In this document: piece by piece, positions 47,401-56,604 of the stretch
Layout of the letters: each line of letters starts with the position of its first letter
How positions within the stretch are numbered: position 1 is the stretch's first letter
Assembly: GCF_000498575.2 (NCBI RefSeq)
Contig: NZ_AWSQ01000001.1
Coordinates: 1,483,883-1,547,882, forward strand
Source: Pseudomonas taeanensis MS-3
GTDB lineage: Bacteria; Pseudomonadota; Gammaproteobacteria; Pseudomonadales; Pseudomonadaceae
DNA length: 64,000 bases
Direction of reading: 5' to 3'
The notes under the pieces: generated by a model
What the model was told of the DNA's origin: nothing
What the model saw: the letters and a program-made list of their open reading frames with translations, nothing else
Databases searched by the model: none
Program-made: the position numbers and the translations under genes

Positions 47401-50400
47401 ATGTTTGGTTTAACTAAGACTGCAAACACCATGCGTTATGCGCTAGCGACCTTGTCCTTTGTGCACACCATGGGTATCTCGCTGACAGCATCGGCGCTGA
47501 CAATTGATCAGGCACCACTGTTTCTGAGTACCCAAGTAACGCCTAATGTAATCATGGCGATTGACGACTCGGGAAGTATGGACGCCGAATTATTACTGCC
47601 GACTAATGATGGTGCGGCATGGTGGCGTGTCAATTCCGATGCAACAAAAACTGGATTTTTCGGTTGGGGTACCAATGCCGACTATTCAGCCGATGCCTGG
47701 GTTGGTGGAGCTCAGATGAATTTCAACCAGGCGGGTGGCGCCGATGCTACTTGGAAGAAGTTTATCTACATATTCCCCAATGGCAGTGACTCTAGTAAAG
47801 GTGGGCGTGTCTATGGCGACTCTACAAACGATCACTTCGCCGTTCCACCGCTTCCAACTCTCGCGTATGTAAGGTCTGTAGCCTACAACAAAGCCTATTT
47901 TGATCCTCTGCAGACTTATGCGCCATGGCCTTCTTTAGGAGGGCAAAGCTTCAGTAACATGCCGGCAACAGCTGCGAAAGCCGATCCGGGGCGGAGTTCA
48001 TCACTGACCCTCGACCTGACGGCTAATGTTGAACTGAAGGATAGTAACCAGACATTTCGGCTATTCAGTGGCATGCGTATCCCCTCAGGGACGAAGATTT
48101 ATCTCAATAGCGCTTGGCAAACGCTGACTACCGCAGGCACCGTACCCTATACGCCGGTCTCGGGCGGTGGGCAGCTCAGTAATGATACGAGCTACGGCAT
48201 TAGTTATTTTCCAGCCACTTTCTACGCTGAATCAGCGTCCGCGCTTCCTGTCGGCTATGGCTATACCGCTTCTCCTATGTTGTCAGGGTATTCGCCGGGT
48301 GCATCCTCACCAGATCTTTATCTTTATGAGATAAAGCCGGCAAATTTTAGTACGACTGCCCAGTACCAAATGGCGATTCAGAACTTCGCTAACTGGTTTA
48401 GTTATTATCGTAAGCGTCAACTGGCAACTCGAGGTGGGGTGGCAGCGTCCTTCAAGGACATGACAACGATTCGTGCTGCGACATACCGAATTAATAACCG
48501 CTCTACGTTGACCATGCGTAATCTATCTCTCGCAGCAGATCGGGATAGTTTCTTTCAGGATGTGATGGCGCCTACGGGTAGTGGTGGTACGCCGAATCGC
48601 GAGGCGCTTCTGCACGCAGGGGAGCAGTTGATGCGTACCGATGTCAATGCCCCGGTGCAGTATTCCTGTCAGAGTAACGCAGCCATTCTTTTTACCGATG
48701 GATTTAGTAATGCTTCTAGTGTTAGCCCGGCACCAGGTAATGCCGATGGCGATCAGGGCTCACCTTATGCAGACTCTGTGAGTGACACCATCGCAGATAT
48801 TGCTATGAAGTATTACAAGACCCCGTTGCGCACGGGAACTGGTTTCCCTAGTGGGCGTGTGCCGGTAGTTGCCGCATGTAATACGGCCAACCCGCCGGCG
48901 GGAACGGACTGCAATCGTAACCTGCATATGCTGACCTATGGGGTGACTCTCGGCAGCAAGGGTATTTTGTTTGATCCGGATGTTGTTACCGATCCCTATG
49001 CTAACCCGCCAGCCTGGTGGAACAGCTTTTCAAATCGCAGCCCACGAGCCGTAGATGATCTGTGGCATGCAACCCTGAATGGTCGCGGTCAGATGCTTAA
49101 TGCCAAGACCCCCACAGAAGTGGCCAAGGCGATAAAAATAGCATTGAGCAGCATCATCGCGCGGACGGGATCGGCTTCGGCTGTGGCAAGTAACTCCACT
49201 CGTCTGGATACCGATACCTTTGTGTATCAGGCCAAGTTCAACAGTGCCGACTGGTCAGGTGAATTGCTCGCTTATAGCATTGCAGCTAATGGCCAGATTT
49301 CCTCTCAAGCCTGGACTACAGATAACGGGATTCCATCTGCATCGGCCCGCAACATCGTCACTTGGAATGGTGCTCAAGGTATTGACTTTGTAGCCACAAA
49401 CTGGCTCTCGTTAAGTCAGAGTCAGCGAGACGCATTGAATAATGGTGATGCACTCGGACTGGCGCGTTTGGAGTGGATTCGAGGCTCCAATACGTTGGAG
49501 CAGAATCAGGGAGGCGGGTTTCGCAATCGCACCAAGAAGCTTGGCGATATTGTGAATTCGGACCCTCTGTTCGTTAAAAGTCAGGATTATGGCTTCTCCG
49601 TGCTGGCTACCGAGGGCGCTAGTTATGCTAGCTATGTAGCAGGTAAGCAGAGCAGGACACCGATGTTATTTGTCGGAGCCAACGATGGAATGATGCATGG
49701 ATTCAATGCAAGCACTGGGATGGAGTTGTTTGCGTTTATCCCCTCAGGGGTCTTTGGCAGTGTTGCGCAACCTAAGATTGCTGCTCTGACTGACCCAGGT
49801 TATACGCACCGCTACTTGGTTGATGGCCCTGCACGTTCTTCCGATGCCTATATCAACGGTGTGTGGAAAACCATGTTAGTTGGTTCTACTGGGGCAGGCG
49901 GCAAGTCGGTATTTGCCCTTGATATCAGTAATCCGAGTGGCTTAGGGGCTGGGAGTGTGACCTGGGAGAACAGTACTACGGGTACCGCCATGAGCCATCC
50001 GGTTATCGCTCGATTAGCTTCCGGGGACTGGGTGGCTATTTATGGCAATGGGTATGACAGTGGCGAGAACGTCAAGCTCAATATCGTCAGGTTGTCTGAT
50101 GGTGTTCTGTTGAAATCAATCGATACAGGGGTTTCGGGTACAGGTAATGGCTTGGCCACACCTCTTCCGGTCGATACCAATAATGACCGAATTACCGATG
50201 CGGTCTATGCCGGGGATTTGCTTGGCAATATGTGGAAGTTTGATCTAAGCAGCGCTAATGCAAATCAATGGGGTGTAGCCTACAAACAGGGCTCTACGCC
50301 TAAGCCACTATTCACCGCCGTGAGTGGTTCAGGCCAGGCGATTACCGCGCGAGCAACAGCAGGACGGAATCCTGATGGCAATGGCGTCATGATCTATTTT

Positions 50401-51039
50401 GGTACCGGTAAGTATTTTGAATCCGGCGACAATGTAGTGGGAAGCTCTCCGCAGTTGCAACGATTTTATGGTGTCTATGACGACGGTTCGCAAGTAACCG
50501 CGTTGTCAAGCTTGGTGCAGCAGACTATTACCAATGAAGGTGCGATTTCCGGCTTTGGTGGTTATCGCGTTACATCGACCAATACTGTTGACTATGTGAG
50601 CAAGAAAGGCTGGTACTTGGACCTTAAGTCGCCCGGGGCGTCCAATGGTGCGGGTGAACGTGTGGTTAGTCAGGCTTTGCTCCGTGATGGACGGATTATC
50701 TTCACTACCCTTATTCCGTCCAGTGATGCTTGTGCCTATGGGGGGAAGAGTTGGCTTATGGAGTTGGATGCCATTAATGGGGGACGTTTAGCCTATTCAG
50801 TCTACGATGTTAATGGTGATGGTCAGGTTGATGAGAACGACTACGTGACTCTTTCCGATGGCAGTAAAGTCCCGGTTGGCGGCAAGGGATTTGATGAGAT
50901 CATCAAGACTCCCGGCATCATTGGCGCAGGCGACTTGGAGTACAAATATACCTCCGGTTCGAGTGGGACTCTCAGTTCGACGGTCGAAGTCGGGAGCGGC
51001 AATATCAAGGGGCGCCAGTCTTGGCGTCAACTGCAGTAG
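47401..51039 (+). CDS. pilY1: Type IV pilus tip adhesin/mechanosensor PilY1
   Basis: A 1212-residue exported protein. Signal peptide about 1-36 (ending near TASALT), then a von Willebrand A-like domain with MIDAS motif DDSGS (about 52-56) and FTDGFSNAS, a middle region, and the C-terminal PilY1 beta-propeller (about 700-1120; LFVGANDGMMHGFNA, MLVGSTGAGGKSVFALD). Two EF-hand-like calcium loops are visible: DTNNDRITD at 925-933 and DVNGDGQVDENDY from 1136. PilY1 primes pilus assembly, mediates adhesion and feeds surface sensing into c-di-GMP. It has its own 5' region and no pilY2 follows. Confidence 0.92.
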   Translation: MFGLTKTANTMRYALATLSFVHTMGISLTASALTIDQAPLFLSTQVTPNVIMAIDDSGSMDAELLLPTNDGAAWWRVNSDATKTGFFGWGTNADYSADAWVGGAQMNFNQAGGADATWKKFIYIFPNGSDSSKGGRVYGDSTNDHFAVPPLPTLAYVRSVAYNKAYFDPLQTYAPWPSLGGQSFSNMPATAAKADPGRSSSLTLDLTANVELKDSNQTFRLFSGMRIPSGTKIYLNSAWQTLTTAGTVPYTPVSGGGQLSNDTSYGISYFPATFYAESASALPVGYGYTASPMLSGYSPGASSPDLYLYEIKPANFSTTAQYQMAIQNFANWFSYYRKRQLATRGGVAASFKDMTTIRAATYRINNRSTLTMRNLSLAADRDSFFQDVMAPTGSGGTPNREALLHAGEQLMRTDVNAPVQYSCQSNAAILFTDGFSNASSVSPAPGNADGDQGSPYADSVSDTIADIAMKYYKTPLRTGTGFPSGRVPVVAACNTANPPAGTDCNRNLHMLTYGVTLGSKGILFDPDVVTDPYANPPAWWNSFSNRSPRAVDDLWHATLNGRGQMLNAKTPTEVAKAIKIALSSIIARTGSASAVASNSTRLDTDTFVYQAKFNSADWSGELLAYSIAANGQISSQAWTTDNGIPSASARNIVTWNGAQGIDFVATNWLSLSQSQRDALNNGDALGLARLEWIRGSNTLEQNQGGGFRNRTKKLGDIVNSDPLFVKSQDYGFSVLATEGASYASYVAGKQSRTPMLFVGANDGMMHGFNASTGMELFAFIPSGVFGSVAQPKIAALTDPGYTHRYLVDGPARSSDAYINGVWKTMLVGSTGAGGKSVFALDISNPSGLGAGSVTWENSTTGTAMSHPVIARLASGDWVAIYGNGYDSGENVKLNIVRLSDGVLLKSIDTGVSGTGNGLATPLPVDTNNDRITDAVYAGDLLGNMWKFDLSSANANQWGVAYKQGSTPKPLFTAVSGSGQAITARATAGRNPDGNGVMIYFGTGKYFESGDNVVGSSPQLQRFYGVYDDGSQVTALSSLVQQTITNEGAISGFGGYRVTSTNTVDYVSKKGWYLDLKSPGASNGAGERVVSQALLRDGRIIFTTLIPSSDACAYGGKSWLMELDAINGGRLAYSVYDVNGDGQVDENDYVTLSDGSKVPVGGKGFDEIIKTPGIIGAGDLEYKYTSGSSGTLSSTVEVGSGNIKGRQSWRQLQ

Positions 51040-51159
51040 GTATAAAAGACCGCGTGGTGGGCGAGCTTGTCTCGGAGACCGGACGAAAGTAAGGTTGGTT
51101 GCGGGTTGAATTGCCGAAAGTCAGTCTGTTGGCAAGTCGCTCAATTCACGTAATGAAAT

Positions 51160-51190
51160 AATTCCGGTCGCAGGTGCCGGAATTTTTTTA
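51160..51190 (+). terminator. Intrinsic terminator of pilY1
   Basis: An 8-bp stem AATTCCGG/CCGGAATT with 9-nt loop and a run of T after it, about 120 bp past the pilY1 stop. The gap 51040-51159 holds no recognisable gene. Confidence 0.85.
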
Positions 51191-51285
51191 TTTATGAGTT
51201 TCTGAAGTAAGTATTGTTCTTACTACGCTACTAGTTTGAATTGGCACGGTATTTACACTAGGTTGTTCCAATCCAAAGTCTGGGG

Positions 51286-51960
51286 TCAACATATATGCGG
51301 CGTGACGGCGAATGTCGGCTTGCCGCGTTTAATGGCGGGCGAATCCCAATCACGAACCAACCCACGCATCACCACGTCGATCAACGCTGCCGTATCGCAC
51401 AGCGGGTCGAACAGTTCCGGGTCGCGGGTCCAGTCGGTGAACAGGCCGACGACCTGGGCGTGCAGAGCGCGTGCGGCGAGGCGCGGGGTTACCTCGGGGT
51501 GCAGGCGGGCGTGACACTCGGGGCGATTGAGCAAGTCTTCCACCAGTTCGATGAACTGGTTGATGAAGTCGTTGTGCTGGCGTTCCGCTTCGCGCAGCTC
51601 GTCGGTGAACTCACAGCGGTGCAGGAGGATGGTGAAAATCCGCCGCTTCTGCGGGTCGCGGGCGAGGTTTTCGATGGCCTCGATGCAGAGGTTACGCAGC
51701 GACAATAAAGGGTCGATGCCATCGCAGCCGGACAAGCGTTCGGCCATCTGCTCGGGAGGCAGGCGCACCTGGCTGAGCATGGTGTGAAACAAGTGAGCCT
51801 TGTTCTCGAAGTGCCAGTACACCGCACCCCGGGTCACTCCAGCCTGCCGGGCGATGTGCTCCAGGCTGGTATGCGCCACGCCTTTTTCCAGGAACAGCAC
51901 TTCGGCTGCTGCCAGGATGGTGTCGCGGGTGTGTTCGGCTTGTTCTTTGGTTCGGCGCAT
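51286..51960 (-). CDS. TetR family repressor of RND efflux (AcrR/TtgR-like)
   Basis: A 224-residue TetR regulator. The N-terminal helix-turn-helix (about 12-57: TRDTILAAAEVLFLEKGVAHTSLEHIARQAGVTRGAVYWHF) is of the AcrR/TtgR/SmeT subgroup, and the C-terminal ligand domain contains the AcrR-type segment RRIFTILLHRCEFTDELREAE. It diverges from the efflux operon, and a palindrome closely resembling AcrR/TtgR operators lies between them. Very likely a drug-responsive local repressor. Confidence 0.9.
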   Translation of the reverse strand: MRRTKEQAEHTRDTILAAAEVLFLEKGVAHTSLEHIARQAGVTRGAVYWHFENKAHLFHTMLSQVRLPPEQMAERLSGCDGIDPLLSLRNLCIEAIENLARDPQKRRIFTILLHRCEFTDELREAERQHNDFINQFIELVEDLLNRPECHARLHPEVTPRLAARALHAQVVGLFTDWTRDPELFDPLCDTAALIDVVMRGLVRDWDSPAIKRGKPTFAVTPHIC

Positions 51961-52034
51961 GGCGGCGGCTGTATTTCTGACTAGGCTCAGGTTTGGTGGA
52001 ACAGAGTGTAATGATTTTGCGCACTATGTTCTAT

Positions 52035-52056
52035 TTACAAACAGTGCTGTATGTAA
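52035..52056. promoter_or_regulatory. TetR operator between repressor and RND pump
   Basis: Half-sites TTACAAACAG (52035-52044) and CTGTATGTAA (52047-52056) are inverted repeats with one mismatched pair and a 2-bp centre. The TTTACAAACA...ATGTAA pattern is very like the TtgR operator of P. putida as I remember it. It lies 51-72 bp before the adaptor gene start and 75-96 bp before the repressor gene. Confidence 0.8.
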
Positions 52057-52106
52057 CTAGCATCGTCGCCCTCGTTTATGCGCCTCGCGTTGTCCCGGAG
52101 ACACCT

Positions 52107-53255
52107 ATGTCCTTTGTCCACCAACTCCCTCGTGTTCTTGGGGTTCTCGCCTTTGCTTCCCTGATGTCTGTGGCTCAGGCGGCTGATGCGCCTCCTGCGC
52201 CTGAGGTGCTGGTGGAGACAGCAAAGGTCGCGCCGTTGCCACTGGAGCTGGAGTACTCGGCACGCACCGCGGGCTTTCGCGAGGTGCAGGTGCGTGCCCA
52301 GGTCAGCGGTATTCTGCAGGAGCGCACTTACCTGGAGGGTAGTCAGGTCAAGCAGGGCCAGGTGATGTTCCGCATCGATCCGCGCACCTATCAGGCCGCC
52401 TTGGCTCGGGCCAAAGGTGCCCTGGCTCAGGAGCAGGCGCGTTACCGGCAGACCGAGCGCGACTTGCGGCGTATTCGCGAGTTGCAGAAGAAGGGGTTCG
52501 CCAGCGAGAGCGAGCTGGACAATGCCATCTCCAACTTCGAGCAGAGCAAGGCCAATATCCAGGCCGCCGAGGCCGAGGTGCAATCCAAACAGATCGATCT
52601 CGACTACACCACGGTGAAGGCGCCAATCTCCGGCATCACCAGCCGCGAAACCGTTTCCGAGGGCAGCCTCATGGTCGCGGGCGATCCGAACGCCAGCCTG
52701 CTGACCAACATCACCCAGCTCGACCCGATTTTCGTCAACTTCGCCGCCCCGGACACCGATGTGGCCGTGGTCCGCAGCGGCCTGAACAGTGGTGCGCTGA
52801 CCTTGCCTGAAGACCAGCAGATGAGTGTCGAAATCAAGTTCGGCGATGGTTCGGTCTATCCATTGGCGGGCAAGGTGGACTTCACCGGTAGCCTGATCGA
52901 CCGCAGCACCAGCACCGTCAGTGCCCGCGCCGTGGTGCCCAATCCGGAGCAGAAGCTGCTCCCCGGTCAGTTCGTGCGAGTCGTGGTCAAGGGCATTACC
53001 TTGCCCAGCGCCATTACCGTGCCGGAACGTGCGGTTGCACAAGGTCCGCGCGGCACCTTCGTGTATGTGGTCGACGAGGAGAGCATCGCGCGCATGCGCC
53101 AGGTCAGCACCGGACGCACCGCCCAAGGCCGCTGGGTGATCGAGTCCGGCATCAGCGCCGGTGACCGGGTGATCGTCGAGGGGCTGCCCAAGGTGCGCCC
53201 GGATACGCCGGTGAGGGTCGCCGAGCCCAGCGCCCCATCCGCCAAGCAATCCTAA
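52107..53255 (+). CDS. RND efflux periplasmic adaptor subunit
   Basis: A 382-residue membrane fusion protein. A cleavable signal peptide (about 1-27, ending SVAQAADA) has no lipobox cysteine, so unlike MexA or TtgA it is probably not a lipoprotein. Domains: lipoyl (VRAQVSGILQERTYLEGSQVKQGQ), alpha-hairpin (about 95-165), beta-barrel and membrane-proximal (GDRVIVEGLPKVRPDTPV). The start fits a CGGAG site and the signal peptide; the longer frame crosses the operator. Forms an operon with the permease, 12 bp apart. Confidence 0.92.
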   Translation: MSFVHQLPRVLGVLAFASLMSVAQAADAPPAPEVLVETAKVAPLPLELEYSARTAGFREVQVRAQVSGILQERTYLEGSQVKQGQVMFRIDPRTYQAALARAKGALAQEQARYRQTERDLRRIRELQKKGFASESELDNAISNFEQSKANIQAAEAEVQSKQIDLDYTTVKAPISGITSRETVSEGSLMVAGDPNASLLTNITQLDPIFVNFAAPDTDVAVVRSGLNSGALTLPEDQQMSVEIKFGDGSVYPLAGKVDFTGSLIDRSTSTVSARAVVPNPEQKLLPGQFVRVVVKGITLPSAITVPERAVAQGPRGTFVYVVDEESIARMRQVSTGRTAQGRWVIESGISAGDRVIVEGLPKVRPDTPVRVAEPSAPSAKQS

Positions 53256-53267
53256 GGAGCGTCCCCC

Positions 53268-56200
53268 GTGTTTTCACGCTTCTTTATCGACCGCCCGGTC
53301 TTTGCCGCAGTTATCTCCATTGTCATCGTCCTCGCCGGCTTGATGGCCATGCGCGCGCTGCCGATTGCCCAGTACCCGCAAATCCTGCCGCCGCAAGTGT
53401 CGGTCAGCGCCGGCTATTCCGGCGCCAGCGCACAGGTGATCGCCGAAACCGTGGCGGCGCCGCTGGAGCAGTCGATCAACGGTGTCGAGGGGATGATCTA
53501 CCAGCAGTCCAACTCCGGCGGCAACGCCATGAGCCTGTCGGTGTACTTCCAGGTCGGCACCGATCCCGATCAGGCCACCATCGACGTCAACAACCGGGTA
53601 CAGGCCGCCCTGGCCAAACTGCCGGAAGAGGTGCGCCGGCAAGGGGTCAAGGTGGAGAAGAAGTCCTCGGACATTCTCCAGGTGGTCACCCTGTTTTCCC
53701 CGGATGGCTCGCGCGATCCGGTGTATATCAGCAACTATGCGCTGATCAACGTGATCGACGAACTCAAGCGTTTGCCGGGGATCGGTGACGCCCGTCAGTT
53801 CGGCTCGAAAGACTACTCGATGCGCATCTGGCTGCGCCCGGACAAGCTGGCGCAGTACAACCTGACGCCGGCCGATGTGGTCAGCGCCATTCGCGAGCAG
53901 AACTCGCAGTTCGCCGCCGGCAGCTTCGGCCAGCAGCCGCTGCAACAGGAACAGGACTTCACCTATACGGTGACCACCCAGGGGCGTTTCACCGACCCGC
54001 AAGAGTTCGAGAGCGTAATCCTGCGCAGCGACGAGACCGGCGCCAGCCTGCTGTTGAAGGATGTTGCGCGGATCGAGTTGGGCGCCCAGGACTACTCGCT
54101 GATGACCTCGCTCAACGGTCAGCAGAACGCCGCCTTCGGTATCTACCTGCAACCGGGGGCCAACGCCCTGGACACTGCCCAGGCGGTGCGCGACACGCTG
54201 CAGCGCCTGTCGAAGAACTTCCCCGAGGGCATCACCTACAAGATTCCCTACGACACCACCAAGTTCGTCAAGGTGTCCATCGAGGAAGTGATCCACACCT
54301 TCTTCGAGGCCTTGGTGCTGGTGGTGCTGGTGGTGTTCATCTTCCTGCAGAACTGGCGTGCCACGCTGATCCCGCTGTTGGCCATCCCGGTGTCGCTGAT
54401 CGGCACCTTCGCCGGCATGTATCTGCTCGGTTTCTCGATCAACTTGTTGACCCTGTTCGGCATGGTGCTGGCCATCGGCATCGTGGTGGATGACGCCATC
54501 GTGGTGATCGAGAACGTCGAACGGGTGATGAACGAAGACAAGATTGGCCCGCGCGAGGCGACCATCAAGGCCATGCAGGAGGTCACCGGCCCCATCGTTG
54601 CCATCGTCCTGGTGCTCTGTGCGGTGTTCGTGCCAGTGGGCTTTCTCGGCGGCCTGGCGGGTGAGATGTACAAGCAGTTCGCGATCACCATCGCCGTGTC
54701 GGTGGTGATCTCCGGCATCGTCGCGCTGACCCTGAGCCCGGCGTTGTGCGCGGTATTGCTCAAGCCAGGCCATCAGGAACCGGCCGCACCGTTCCGCGCC
54801 TTCAATCGCGTGTTCGACCGCCTCACCAACGGTTACACCGCTGGCGTGCGCTTCTTCCTCAAACGTTCGGCGATCGGCCTGCTGCTGTTCGGTGTGATGA
54901 TCGCACTGATGCTGGTGCTGTTCAGCCGGGTGCCCAGCTCACTGGTGCCGGATGAGGATCAGGGTTATGTGATCAACGCCTACTTCCTGCCACCGGCGGC
55001 CTCGCTGACCCGCACCGAGAAGCTGACCAGCGCGGTCACCCAGCAGTTGATGGACCACCCGGCGGTTGCGGATGTGGTGACCTTCGCCGGTTTCGACATC
55101 CTCACCTTCGGTACGCGGAGTAACGCCGGGGTGTCGTTCGTGCCGCTGAAGGACTGGAGCGAGCGCACCACGCCGGAGCTGGACGCGCGCAACCTGACGA
55201 AAACCTTCATGGGCATGGGCGCGGCGCAGAAGGATGGCCTGGTGATGACCTTCAACCCGCCGCCGATTACCGGGATGAGCACTACCGGCGGTTTCGAGGG
55301 TTATATTCAGGACCGCAGTGGCGGCAGCACCGCGCAGCTGGCCAGCAAGGTCACGACTTTCCTCGAGGCCACGGCCAAGCGGCCGGAACTGGCCGGTGTG
55401 CGCACCACCTTCAGCGCCAACGTGCCGCAGTACTACATTGACCTCGATCGCACCAAGGCCCGCGCCCTGGGTGTGTCGATCAGCGATGTGTTCACCGCCA
55501 TGCAGGCGACCTTCGGCAGTTACTACGTCAACGACTTCAGCCTGTATGGCCGCACCTTTCAGGTCAGCCTGCAATCGGAGTCGGAGTTCCGCCGCAAGCC
55601 GGAAGACCTGTCCCAGGTCTATGTGCGCTCGGCAAGCGCCGAACTGGTGCCACTGTCCAGTCTGGTCACGGTCGAGCGCATCCTTGGCCCGGACAGCTAT
55701 GCGCGCTTCAACGTCTACCCGGCGGCGAAGATTCTCGGTGGTCCGGCGCCGGGTTACAGCTCCGGCCAGGCCCTGGCGGCGATTCAACAAGTGGCCGATG
55801 AGACGCTGGGCAGCGACTACAGCATCGGCTGGACCGGCTCGGCCTTTCAGGAGCAGGCCACCCAGGGTTCCGGCAGCACCGCGTTCGTTTTCGGCCTGAT
55901 CATGGTGTTTCTGATTCTCGCCGCGCAGTACGAACGCTGGACCCTGCCTTTGGCGGTGGTTACTGCCGTACCGTTCGCGGTGTTCGGGGCGATTCTGGCG
56001 GTGTGGCTGCGTGGTATCGAGAACGACGTGTACTTCCAGGTCGGCCTGTTGACCCTGATCGGCCTGGCGTCGAAGAACGCCATCCTGATCGTCGAGTTTG
56101 CGGTGATCTGCCGCAGGCAGGGTATGGGCATCTTCGAGTCGGCATTGGAGGCTTCGCGCCTGCGCTTCCGCCCGATCATCATGACTTCGCTGGCCTTCAT

Positions 56201-56399
56201 CCTCGGCGTGGTCCCGCTGGTCATCAGCAGTGGCGCCGGCTCGGCCAGCCGCCACTCGATCGGCACCGGGGTGATCGGCGGCATGCTCGCGGCGACCTTC
56301 CTGGCGATCTTCCTGATCCCGATGTTCTACCTGCTGGTGGAGTCGCTGGCGGCCAAGCTGAGCAAAGGGCGGAAATCTGCGGAGGTGGTTGAGTCATAG
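53268..56399 (+). CDS. RND efflux permease (HAE1/AcrB family)
   Basis: A 1043-residue inner-membrane proton antiporter, 12 transmembrane helices with two large periplasmic loops. [20 protein letters not shown] opens TM1; the TM4 segment [24 protein letters not shown] contains the paired proton-relay aspartates, and [18 protein letters not shown] follows. GTG start with AAGGAG 8 bases upstream. It is an HAE1-type multidrug exporter. No outer-membrane channel gene follows, so it probably uses an OprM/TolC-like channel encoded elsewhere. Substrates unknown. Confidence 0.95.
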   Translation: MFSRFFIDRPVFAAVISIVIVLAGLMAMRALPIAQYPQILPPQVSVSAGYSGASAQVIAETVAAPLEQSINGVEGMIYQQSNSGGNAMSLSVYFQVGTDPDQATIDVNNRVQAALAKLPEEVRRQGVKVEKKSSDILQVVTLFSPDGSRDPVYISNYALINVIDELKRLPGIGDARQFGSKDYSMRIWLRPDKLAQYNLTPADVVSAIREQNSQFAAGSFGQQPLQQEQDFTYTVTTQGRFTDPQEFESVILRSDETGASLLLKDVARIELGAQDYSLMTSLNGQQNAAFGIYLQPGANALDTAQAVRDTLQRLSKNFPEGITYKIPYDTTKFVKVSIEEVIHTFFEALVLVVLVVFIFLQNWRATLIPLLAIPVSLIGTFAGMYLLGFSINLLTLFGMVLAIGIVVDDAIVVIENVERVMNEDKIGPREATIKAMQEVTGPIVAIVLVLCAVFVPVGFLGGLAGEMYKQFAITIAVSVVISGIVALTLSPALCAVLLKPGHQEPAAPFRAFNRVFDRLTNGYTAGVRFFLKRSAIGLLLFGVMIALMLVLFSRVPSSLVPDEDQGYVINAYFLPPAASLTRTEKLTSAVTQQLMDHPAVADVVTFAGFDILTFGTRSNAGVSFVPLKDWSERTTPELDARNLTKTFMGMGAAQKDGLVMTFNPPPITGMSTTGGFEGYIQDRSGGSTAQLASKVTTFLEATAKRPELAGVRTTFSANVPQYYIDLDRTKARALGVSISDVFTAMQATFGSYYVNDFSLYGRTFQVSLQSESEFRRKPEDLSQVYVRSASAELVPLSSLVTVERILGPDSYARFNVYPAAKILGGPAPGYSSGQALAAIQQVADETLGSDYSIGWTGSAFQEQATQGSGSTAFVFGLIMVFLILAAQYERWTLPLAVVTAVPFAVFGAILAVWLRGIENDVYFQVGLLTLIGLASKNAILIVEFAVICRRQGMGIFESALEASRLRFRPIIMTSLAFILGVVPLVISSGAGSASRHSIGTGVIGGMLAATFLAIFLIPMFYLLVESLAAKLSKGRKSAEVVES

Positions 56400-56444
56400 G
56401 TTGGGTTAGGCACGTGCGCGGTATCTGTCGGCGCACTGGCCTAG

Positions 56445-56500
56445 GCGCGGCGTAACCCGGTATTTTTGCTGCTACCAGTGGCGCCGCTGGGTTACGCGGC
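56445..56500. repeat. Imperfect inverted repeat (GCGTAACCC type)
   Basis: Arms 56445-56460 and 56484-56500 share GCGTAACCC in inverted orientation with GC-rich ends. It resembles dispersed REP elements of some pseudomonads and sits in the gap after the RND permease gene, where it may end that transcript. Confidence 0.6.
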
Positions 56501-56604
56501 TTTCGCTTGCCGGGTTGGATTCAACTTACTGGGAACACGCCGCTTACCCAGCGTTGGTCATCGTGTTGCATGAATGCCTACCCCACTCTCTGTTCTGGAC
56601 GCCC

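Noticed and set aside
53274..56255. Two long open frames antisense to the RND permease gene
   Set aside because: His/Gln/Arg-rich nonsense translations typical of the complement of GC-rich coding DNA.
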